Shown: positions 9,601-18,700 of the stretch, piece after piece
Numbering within the stretch: position 1 is the first letter of the stretch
Layout: every line of letters starts with the position of its first letter
Origin: Ichthyophonus hoferi
Lineage: Eukaryota; Opisthokonta; Ichthyosporea; Ichthyophonida; Ichthyophonidae
Direction: 5' to 3'
Length of the DNA stretch: 20,064 bases
Assembly: GCA_002751075.1 (NCBI GenBank)
Contig: NAOQ01000852.1
Span: forward strand, 1-20,064
Notes under the pieces: generated by a model
What the model was told of the DNA's origin: nothing
Seen by the model: only the letters and a program-made list of their open reading frames with translations
Database searches by the model: none
Translations under genes and position numbers: made by a program

Positions 9601-12498
9601 AGGTAATTAATTATACTGTACCGTAGTACATTATACTTTACTATACTTTACTCCACTATACCACAGCTCTGGTACCCAGTAGGCAGACTATGAAGTGACC
9701 ATTTCTGTATATACCACCTGTCATCTCTTTCTCCATTCCAACAATTACTTTCCTACCTTCACTCATATAAACATCATTACAACGTCATCATCCTCTCACT
9801 TGACCTACTCCTTATTAATCTGTTAATGTTTATATTTCACTCCTTTAAACGCAATACCTTCTACCGTAAAACATAATGTTAGATCTATAGGTGAAACCCC
9901 CTGGCTGAGTCGTGGGCCAATCGGTATATTCATTAATTAATTGATTATACCAGGAAAAAATTATCACTTAAAATTCTCTATTTATAAGTATTGCATCGCT
10001 AAATTTTTTATAAACCTCAATTTCCAATTAATTAAAGCTAGATGAAATTAGTCAATCAAATAGCAAATAGCTTAGTGCGAGATTATTTACTCCGTAATGA
10101 ATTAATTAAAATTAATTTAATTACTGGCTTAACGTTACAATGCTTTCCACTCACAGCATCAAGTGTCTTGGTTTGTGGGGATCTGGATTGCAGCTCGTGT
10201 TCTTGGTATGTATATATGTAAAAGTTATTAAAACAACCAATATTTGGTTATTTTTTAAGGGATCTTTTTGAATTCACTCAAATTTTTGATGAATATTTGC
10301 ATTTATGCTGTTATTTATTTATTTTGTTAAAAGGATCTTGACCTTATTGAAATAATGTACAGTATTTGTGGTCTTTATAATTGTCGAAATAAATCAATAA
10401 TAGTCAACTTATGATCCGGCAAATTGGAGTCTTCAATGCCATTTATTTTATATTGCGTTAGAATATTTAGGATTGAGATGGCAAACTTTTCTTTTTTTAT
10501 GTTATGAGGTTATTTTTTTAAGAGTGAATTCAATTCACTCAAATTTTGATGAAGAAAGTAACTATTTATACTTGCTTTAATCAATGAAATTTTAGAAATA
10601 ATCTATAGTATAAATGACTAGAGAAATGCCCAGGTTTAATACTTGTAGTTCAACCCAATCTCGCATTGGAACATTGTTTTCATAATTAATTTGGACTAAT
10701 TAGTTTTCTTTTTGGGAATTTTTTCCCTTTAAATAATCAATAATCTAGACCAATCATTTCATGATCCGCTTGTTATCACATGGTAATACCACATGTTCCG
10801 TCGGAGTTGACGGTCTTGCAACACTTGCTTTTGCATTTATTTTTGGGATTTGTCCACTTATTTTCGGGAACCCCTATAAATAACAATATATATAGAAGAA
10901 CTAGTATTATTATAAATCTTTTTTAAATGGATTGTCAAATGGTTCATATGAAATTGGGGGTGATATGGTTCTTTTAGTGTATCTTTGTATAATACACAGT
11001 GGAAATGATTATGTAACAAGATACCAATACGACTAGCACTAGTATATTCTAATGATGCATTACAGTTGGCCTTTTCAGTTTTCTTTTCTTTTCTGTTTGC
11101 TATTATTGAGTATATAAATAAACACATGCTAATATATATATAGGGATTTATTTGCATTCAGATAACACCTTACACGTATAAATACATAAGCACATATGTA
11201 CCTGTATATTCTCTCATACTTACTCATACGTACCTAATATCATACATACATTTATTAACACCTACACCAGAGTCTACTCTAGTGACTCACTGTATGCTTA
11301 CTCATTCCCTTGACTCTCTTCCCGCAGGCCTAGAGATCCTGGAACCTTTCCTAAGTAGAAATCAGTTTCCAGAGGGTAGCCAGCACCAGTAAGTATCCTA
11401 CACCTACACCTGTGTATTGGTTTGTGTATGTTTCAGAAGGATCAGTGATTGGTGTATGGGAGTGGGAGTGGGGCTAGGTATGTTGTGACTGGTTTATATT
11501 ATAGACAATGGCTGAATGGGTGGTGTTACTGATTGGCACTGAGATTGGTTTAGAGAAGAGTGATTAATTAGGTATAGGTGTAGGTATACATTAATAAGGA
11601 ATACTATGTGCAAATGGATGACCCTTCTGATGACGTTATAATGATGATATGCGAGTGAACCTAATCATTGGATATCTTGCAGGATCCTTAAGAAATATGA
11701 CCCTCTCATTATAGGCTTCTCTTTCCCTTTGATGATTTTGGTTAATCTTAACTATGTTGGTATGTACCCACCCACCCCTCTCTATCTATTTCGGTGACAT
11801 TATAAATTATTGTATATGTATATAACGACAATATATATATATATAATGTATTATTAGGATTGAATATATGTGTATTCTAAATGTAGATATATCATGTTGT
11901 AGCTGGATTCTTGAAAAGGTTAAAAAGAAAACGCTGTATGGCTCTTTGTTCCTTTGTTAAATTTACTATGTCAACTGGCTAGTAATTATATATAGCATGT
12001 ATATATATAATATATATATATATAATAGATAATTGATAGATATAATACAATATGCATGGATGTATCTGCCAATTACTTGCACAGTTACATGCGTGTATTA
12101 TTATTATTATTATTATTACTAAATATACCTTCTCTACCTTGCACTGTGTTGTAGAATAACGGAAAAGGAAAAAGGAAATATAAAATACCATATAGTATTT
12201 TGATTTAAGTAATCTTGTGAAAAAAAATCTACCAAACCTATTAGTTCACCGTCTTGTTTACACTTGGCTCCTTCATTTGTCCATCCAATTGTAAACCGAA
12301 GTCGATCATTTAGTAAAGTGATCAATCAATTGTCGATATAACCTTTATTATAAAATTTTAATTTTAATACCCCACTAACGTGCATGATTTCTCTCTTTTA
12401 CAGGACCACTGTTCTTCGGGATGGCCTTTGCGGCCGCACCTCTTCTTGCACTACAGCTACGAGAGATAGGGTTGGCAGTGGCAGCCAAGAAGGAGTAA
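3605..12498 (+). CDS. UsgS-like fungal multi-pass membrane protein, 14 exons, 352 aa
   Basis: Exons: 3605-3661, 3795-3845, 3930-4004, 4327-4384, 5920-6020, 6804-6905, 7695-7828, 8178-8257, 8965-9034, 9554-9602, 10157-10205, 11328-11388, 11683-11759, 12404-12498. They sum to 1,059 nt with no internal stop, and every junction keeps phase. Introns begin GT and end AG except one GC-AG. Residues 1-80 are charged and hydrophilic (KMKELLEIKKEIP region). Hydrophobic segments then fall near 90-135, 149-160, 207-238, 244-259, 262-280 and 302-340. From memory, family-like blocks are NINPKPFENLFFDCLDSVD (about 162-180), LEILEPFLSR (277-286) and GPLFFGMAFAAA (322-333), recalling LLEPYFSR and GVLIYGIAEAS in Aspergillus UsgS. 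That family has no established biochemical role that I know of. Exon 2 is the least certain: it is short and rests on phase and splice sites. Exon 4 uses an AAG acceptor. An alternative last exon is possible at 12912. Confidence 0.85.
4242..4279. repeat. Adjacent T-rich and A-rich homopolymer tracts
   Basis: A (TTTTA)n / poly-T run passes directly into a run of about 18 A, making a T-tract/A-tract inverted repeat within intron 3, some 50 bases before exon 4 of the UsgS-like gene. It could fold as a short hairpin in RNA. A polyA relic of a retroposed sequence is another reading, but no element body is recognisable beside it. Confidence 0.7.
5526..5567. repeat. CTATA pentanucleotide array
   Basis: Several CTATA/ACTAT units occur, partly interrupted (CTATACTATAACATATTATACTATACTATAC in sense), inside intron 4 of the UsgS-like gene. 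The same 5-base theme recurs in other introns of both genes. Confidence 0.75.
5829..5870. repeat. CTATA pentanucleotide array, second in the same intron
   Basis: TACTATACTGTACTATAC-type units follow an (AG)n run and end near TTATACTATC, about 50 bases before the acceptor of exon 5. Confidence 0.75.
6021..6803 (+). other. GC-AG intron of the UsgS-like gene, 783 nt
   Basis: The donor reads CACAG|GCAAGT: every position matches the strong U1 consensus except C in place of T at +2, the hallmark of genuine GC-AG introns. The acceptor is CTATCCAG. The join is phase 0 (VTQ then LTVLPFRI) within a hydrophobic block, supporting the call. The intron carries an AT-rich and a TC-rich tract (about 6725-6770) before the acceptor. 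No alternative GT donor nearby restores this continuity. Confidence 0.8.
6995..7050. repeat. TTATA/TA simple repeat in intron 6
   Basis: ATTACATTATATTATATTA passes into a TATATATCTATC and TA run. It is part of the 789-nt intron between the exons ending VSTA and starting IFIVPF. The rest of that intron shows nothing coding. Confidence 0.65.
7832..7914. repeat. TG/TATG microsatellite in intron 7
   Basis: GTGTGTGTG, then degenerate TATG units including four GTAT repeats, begins only four bases after the exon 7 donor (CACTG|GTACGT). Alternating purine-pyrimidine sequence directly at a donor is a common feature of this locus: compare the TG tract after the ARID exon. Confidence 0.7.
9210..9254. 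repeat. (TTTTTC)n pyrimidine tract in intron 9
   Basis: Imperfect TTTTTC/TTTTC repeats lie within the intron between the exons ending NQRFG and starting IKLSALFF. The strand asymmetry is complete (no purine for about 44 bases). The tract is 300 bases from the acceptor, so it is unlikely to be its polypyrimidine tract. Confidence 0.7.
10246..10569 (+). repeat. Diverged direct repeat of about 60 bp, 262 bp apart, in intron 11
   Basis: Copy A (10246-10306) and copy B (10508-10569) share in order GGTTATTTTTTAAG, GAATTCACTCAAATTTT, GATGAA and TATTTAT-like words with small insertions between them. The GAATTCACTCAAATTTTGAT core is nearly identical. This looks like a degraded local duplication. No terminal inverted repeats were seen that would make it a MITE. 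Confidence 0.6.
12096..12119. repeat. (TTA)n trinucleotide run
   Basis: About eight TTA units lie in intron 13 of the UsgS-like gene. TA runs of 20-30 bases lie just upstream (12001-12030). Confidence 0.85.
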
Positions 12499-12815
12499 TC
12501 GTTGTAGATGAATGTATATGGTCACCACTGTATGTATCGGTGAATGCATTAATGAAACTGGATTGTTATATCACAATGGTAATTGGAATGGGTTAAACAC
12601 TGGTGAGCCTTGACGGGTCCTGCAATGTTTATAGCTTCGATTCGGTTGGCAGTGGCAGCCAAGAAGGAGTAAATTTTGTATATAAATATATTGGTAATCA
12701 TTTTATGAAACGATGAATATATTAATGAAATTGGGTTATTATATCACAACTGAGATTGGAATAGTTTAAATACTAGCGAGCCTGACTGGTCCTGCAATGT
12801 GTGTAGCTTCAATTC
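12470..12815 (+). repeat. Tandem duplication of the UsgS-like gene's stop-codon region (2 x about 174 bp)
   Basis: Copy 1 (12470-12643) and copy 2 (12644-12815) lie head to tail with no spacer. The first 29 nt, which encode the last nine codons and the TAA, are identical in both (GGTTGGCAGTGGCAGCC onward). The remaining 145 or so nt differ at roughly a fifth to a quarter of positions by eye, with shared blocks such as TATATCACAA, GATTGGAAT/AATTGGAAT, GGTCCTGCAATGT and TAGCTTC. Copy 2 has no splice acceptor at its edge, so its coding-like start is probably 3' UTR or non-transcribed. Confidence 0.9.
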
Positions 12816-12911
12816 TAATTGGTCGCTTATCGATTTAGTGGTTGTTTATTGGCTGATGGTCGGCGGCTTACAAGGTTTTATTTTATTGATTTCATTGTTA
12901 TTTTTATCTAG

Positions 12912-13042
12912 GTGTTATAGGCATTGGTAGCTTGGTTATGGTATTGAAATATATGGAGGAGCAGATAGGGGTAGTTGTCGTACCGGAACCAAGCCTTACA
13001 TTTATATGTGGTATAATATATCCTTGGACCTTGTCTATTTAA
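12912..13042 (+). CDS. Candidate alternative last exon of the UsgS-like gene
   Basis: A T-rich tract ending TTTTTATCTAG makes a good acceptor at 12911. The following 131 nt read in the exact phase needed by the exon 13 donor (11759), giving Gly then VIGIGSLVMVLKYMEEQIGV and on to a TAA at 13040-13042: 42 further residues and a 364-aa product. The block is richer in GC than its surroundings. Its EQIGVVVVPE aligns codon by codon with REIGLAVAAKKE at the end of regular exon 14, and both follow a hydrophobic helix. Exon 14 fits the family better, so this would be an alternative or decayed duplicate exon. It could also be a chance open frame. Confidence 0.4.
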
Positions 13043-15768
13043 AAAAAATTCCCCATCTATCCGACTGCAGTATGACCTTCTTACCCCTGCTGCATTTCAC
13101 ATTGATTCATGAAACATATAGTTATACCAATTAGTTGATTTGGAAATGAATAAGCCTGTAAAATAGAATATTTATTTTATTTGGATATTTCTAACACTAA
13201 CTTACGTAGAAGCCGAAACTGTCTCTAATTACATAAAATAAAACCTTTAAGTCACTCCGAAAGTAATGTATGTGTAGTGTTGCTTGCTATATTAAGCTAT
13301 TCCCTATCGATCTGTATCAATATCGATTCCACTATTATTACGCGGTTGTACCATGATAAATTGTACTCGCTTTAAATAACTTCAGTGCAATCTCTATTTA
13401 ATTGAAAATGAAAATTCGTCTAATAATTATCTTCGCCAATTCGTTCTCTAAACTATATATAATAATTGGTAGGCATAAAACTTGTTTACTCGATCTTGCT
13501 TTATCTTATATTACACTCCCATTCGTTAATTATCATCCTCTTGCTACACCACGTTTACCATAATAATCTAGGGGAATGTGTAGATATGTCCCTATTTAAG
13601 AATGATAAAATAACTTATGGCATAAATTGTATTGTTTATTAATAAGGTGAAGCTAAGTATATATTTTTAACATTATATTGGTACTGGTTTACCGGAAAAC
13701 TTCCAACTTCCTTATATCCACCTACCTTTGACTAATTATAATATAGAAGTATCTTTTCCTTTATCAGTATAGTTTTCAAATCTATCTCTAGATCGGGTTT
13801 AACCAATATCCGACAATGACCGTCTATATACAGCTCTCTTAAAACGAAATGGTAACTCCCGTATTTATGAATTAAAAAAAAATATACATAATATATAATA
13901 TTATAATATAATTGCTTGATAGATACTTCTCTATTTGATCCATTGAAGAATCCTGAGCTGAACTTGGATCGGCCTCTATATCTAATCATGGGAATTGCGT
14001 GTGCATATTTAAAATACGATAACCAATAAGAGAGCAATAAATGATATCTATAGATTTAATTGTCTGAGACATGTGCAAAAGATGAGATGCCTTTATTTTT
14101 AATAAAATTATTTAAAATAATGTTGAATATATAAAACTTTAATCGGTATAAAATACAATAATTACTTTTTTATTTGTACTTAGGTGTATTACCATGCATA
14201 CTTAGCTATCCTGTGTTGTTCTACCAGAGTGATTATTGACCGTCTCTCATTAGAACCATTTAAAGCAATCAATAAATAGCATTAATAATTTTTAACTTAA
14301 CAACCAATTAACAATGAATCGCTATTTGGGCTAGACGCCAATTAGCATCGTGTTGACCAAAACAAACAACAGTCTAATTTCTACATACCACATTTCGATT
14401 ATTTACCACGTTTGATTATTTACTATTGCTGCAATGTACTACTAGATAGATAAGATATCGACAATAAGAAATTCTTGTTAGAAAAGCCCGCTTTTTACAA
14501 ATTTACTCTCATATATAGTTTTTTTATTTTGATTATTATTGACGCGACCTCGTAACTACAGGAAAGTTTACTTCACAGTGAGTTCTTTTGACATAACATT
14601 TTTTCTCTTCAGTTCTATATCTGTGTCTACTATATCCTCTCTCAGGACAAGGAATTATTGTGTGTATATTAATTTCTATTAATGTAGTCAGTGCTCTTTA
14701 AGGGATTGTTAGTTTCATTTTTATTCCTTTCAAAAGCTTTTATACTACGCTTCCTCAGTTCTATTCTATGTTATGTGTGTAATTAATTTCTTCTATGTCT
14801 GCCTGTACCTCTTTACTGCCTGTGTTAAATTATGGTGCGACCATATTGGAAGTATGGTTCATACATATTAATAATTCCTCAAAACATAACTATGCAATAC
14901 TTCCGTGTCCCTGGCAGGGCAGTGAGTGTTGATATATATATATATATATATATATTAAGAATAATTTAATAATTTATGGGTTCGTTCCAACATATTTATT
15001 AGTATGTTGTGTTGGTAAACGGGAGAAAATAGTATTCGTTTTGAATTGATTTATAGTCAAATTGCTGTTCTTTCTTGTTTTGTATTCAATTTCCTCTCCT
15101 ATTTTTGTATATTTTAGGAGGTGTGTAACCATAATTGCTTTCAACTGGGTGTGTACGTGTTCACACATTGCACATAAATACACATGCAAACAAACACATA
15201 CACACTTATGTAAGCCTGCCTAGGTCACCTGCTGTTCTTCTATTGCCTCTTCCATACTTAGCGAATGCTTCAACTCTGCAAAATATAGTGGCTATTCTAA
15301 ACAATATTATTATTCAAATATTCCTAATGTTTACATTCATGTTTTGTCGGTGGATGTGTAATTTGTCTCTTTCTTATTCTTTCTCTTGCCCTCCATTCTC
15401 CTTTTAGTAAGAATGCCCGCTACTATATAGGTTGGATAAAGGTTCTTAAAGCTATGTCGCTATATTAATTCGGCTTATACATCATCACAATCTATGTTAT
15501 GCATGTAGGATGAATAATAAAGACTACTTGAGGGGTATATAAATAGGGAAACATGAAATTGCTATCTAACTGGCATGGAATAAAAATTATAAAATTAAAT
15601 TAATAATGAAACTTATTTATGTGCATATATATAAAATATCTAATACACAAAAATAACTGATAATAACTATTAATAATAATAATAATAATTGGGCGTGAAT
15701 ACAATATATGCGCCAAAACAATAGATATAAAAAATAAGTGGATTCATCACTAACCCCTTAGTACAGTC
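13043..15768. other. Intergenic spacer between the two genes
   Basis: No convincing gene is visible. A minus-strand open frame of 101 codons at 13732-14037 is compatible with chance in AT-rich DNA and matches no family I know. A TA run of about 24 bases lies at 14932-14955, and an AATAATAATAAT run sits near 15673-15690 shortly before the KDM5-like start. The promoter of the demethylase gene should lie in the last several hundred bases, but no specific element can be supported. Confidence 0.6.
13237..13242 (+). terminator. AATAAA polyadenylation-like hexamer
   Basis: This AATAAA lies about 195 nt after the candidate alternative stop and 740 nt after the regular stop. I saw no AATAAA between 12499 and 12910. 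AT-rich DNA makes the hexamer common by chance, so this is weak support for where the transcript ends. Confidence 0.2.
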
Positions 15769-18700
15769 ATGGGCTACGTTCCCAAGTTTGTTCTCCTTCC
15801 TGAGGCCCCAGTGTTTCGGCCCAGCGAGGAAGAATTTAAAGACCCCTATACCTACTTAAATTCTATAAGAGAGATCGGTCAACGCGCTGGTATATGTAGA
15901 ATTATCCCTCCCCCTGTGAGTCACTACATTGTCCTTGCTATCATGTACATATACTAGTACTAATGATTGGCTGGGGTGGGGCCGGTTACGGTTACCATGG
16001 GAATAAAGAGTACCTGCACTGCAAATACATACATGCATCTGGATGCGCCTGTATAGTATACCTGTAGGAGAGTACTTTTTATATATCATTATATATACAC
16101 GCACTTATAAATATCCACCAATCACCAATTCCATTTACATATCATCACCACGTATCATCCAATCATCCATCACATCACCTTCCTAAGTCACTTTCCTCCC
16201 CCTCCTCCTCTTTCCCTTTAGAATTGGAAACCCCCTTTCTCCCTAGATATAAACAAATTTTCTTTTACGACGCGACTTCAAGAACTCAATGAAATGGAGG
16301 CACACTGCCGCCTTCGTTCGCGATTTTACGAAACCATTGCTCAGTTCCACGCCCACCAAGGCACTCCCATGTTGCGCACTTTCTATGTTAACAAGAAACC
16401 ATTGGATCTTTATGTACTTCATATGTACGTACAGGAGGAAGGGGGGTTTGATCGTGTTCAGACTGGGAAACGATGGGCTGCTGTGAGTGGTTCCCTCTAT
16501 ATATATATGTGTGTGTGCATTTGTGTGTGTGTATGTGTATGTATATATATGTGTGTGCATATTTATATATATTTAGCACAAATTCAGTGGTCTGTAGTAG
16601 CATTGGGGTTATATGCACACCACTTCTTTTATATATTATACCTTTGCTTACAATGAAGGATGATGATGTTTGATTGATTGTTATCTGATAGTTCTTATGG
16701 GTCCTCTGGGCAGGGAAATGTATAAGATATGCTGTATGTATGTATCATATGTATTGTATTCTATGTTATGGTATTGTATTATATGTGCAATATCGTCCTT
16801 AAGCCAATCAGTCAATCGGTACCATACCTTAATAAGGATATAGATGCCTTCAGTTTATAGAGGCCAAAAATATGAATTTAACTCTAACTTACCTACTAGC
16901 TCTATAGGAGAAACAAACAGCAAGACCTTAAACATAGATATACATAGATATATTTAAATATACATAAGCATACACCCTTATTAATCTACTTAACTACGCA
17001 TATAGCTATACGTTTTATTATTGTATGTGTCCATTATTCCTCATGTAGTTATTTATCATCATCTCCAATTGGCTAAGTTATACCCATAGCCGCTTTTATG
17101 GCCACTCCTTCTATTAATACCAGACAGCTCTTACTGCTGCAACTATGTGTTTCTTTTTATTATTCTTTCTCTTTCTCTCTCTCTTTCTCACCCACCCTGT
17201 CCCCCCTATTACCTTTTATAGATAGGTCGCAGGATAGGTCTTGACGTCGTCAAATGCACTAGTATGTCCAATCAACTGCACCTAGCTTATCGTAAACATC
17301 TCCTTCCCTACGATCAATTTCTAGCCAATGCAGAACTAGCTGGGAAAACGCTTAAAAACTCGGGGGGAATGCGCCGGCCTAAGGTAAGGTTTGTGTATAG
17401 ATATTGTAGATATGTAATAGTATATAAGAGAGTATAATAGTACATAGGATAGTATAGTAGAGAAGAGAAGGAGAGAGCCTATACATGTAGATATGTTATT
17501 ATACTATCATATGCATAGTAAATTTTTAATCATGATAGATACCCAATGAATTGGTGTGAATATAACATGAGACTATTTAAAATTTATACATAGATTTAAT
17601 ATACTCTTGACTGCAGCATAATTTTATTGCTTACTATCCATTGGCTATATCTTACAATTTTTTTATATATAATATAATGCAGTACAACACAACACAAGAC
17701 ATGAGATTATAGACGGCATTTTCCTTACCCTTCCTACCCTATCCTACCCTACCCTATCCTATCCTATCCTATACTATCCTGTCCTATCCTATCCTATGTT
17801 ACCCTACCCTACCCTACCTTCTCCTATCCTAACCGCCCCACCACCATTATGATAGAAAATTACGGATATAGGACATGCACCTCACAAAGGGTCCATCCCC
17901 ACTACCCCTTCAACCAATGGGACACGGCGAGAGATAGACGGATTAGGATTACGACCTGCCCTGTCCAATGAAGACCAACATATAACAGATAAACGAAAGG
18001 CTAAAAAGAAAGAGCTGGAAAGGATGGGATGGAAAAAGGGAGATTACTGTGAGATATGTCTGAAAGAAACAGACGATGAAGCCATTTTGCTGTGTGACGG
18101 TTGTGATCGTGGTTATCATAAGTATTGTCTAGTCCCTGCTCTAGATGCGGTTAGTGCTCTCTCTTCCTCTCTTTCCTTTCTCTCTTTCTCTCTGTATACG
18201 TGTACAGAAAAAAACACATTAAACTCTAAATTTAGAATCTGGCCAATAAGAATATTTATTTGAAGAATTTCAAATTGATTTGAAGAACAGAAGAACATTG
18301 CATATTTTATCTTATATGAAGACAAGATGATTGGTGTTTTTCTAACAGTAAAATGTTTATAGCAATAATCGCGTTACTAGACTTGATATAAGTTTAGTCA
18401 TCTTGGGAAATCCTCGGTTAAGTTAACCAATAGCAACTCCGACCAATCCATATATATATATATATATGTATATTCACATGCATCTTTTCATTTATTGGCA
18501 TGCTCACTCAAGTATAGTATTATAGATGATGCAATATATAGATATATTTGTATCTTCTATTGGTGCATTATCACTATACTTTTGTGATGACATTTTTTTT
18601 TCTTACTATATACTACTATTATGATTATTACTATTATTACACATCTGAATATATCTGGGCTGTCATCGTCATCTCCACCTAGATAGAGTGGTATACCTTA

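Noticed and set aside
1600-10800. Apparent abundance of CCAAT/ATTGG pentamers in introns and flanks
   Set aside because: At this base composition a few dozen are expected on both strands. Without a count I cannot claim enrichment.
13732-14037. Minus-strand open frame of 101 codons in the spacer
   Set aside because: Length is within chance expectation for a 20-kb AT-rich window, it matches no family I know, and its base composition is that of the surrounding spacer rather than of the real exons.
15135-15407. Plus-strand frame of 90 codons before the KDM5-like start
   Set aside because: No family resemblance, low-complexity His/Thr and Leu/Phe runs, and no splice connection to JmjN that I could support.
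16243-16560. Minus-strand frames opposite the ARID exon
   Set aside because: They are antisense shadows of a strongly supported coding exon plus a TG/CA repeat.
17721-17831. Interstitial telomere repeat (CCCTA-like)
   Set aside because: The unit is 5 bases and mixes CCTAT with CCCTA; canonical telomeric repeats of fungi (TTAGGG) would have a 6-base period.
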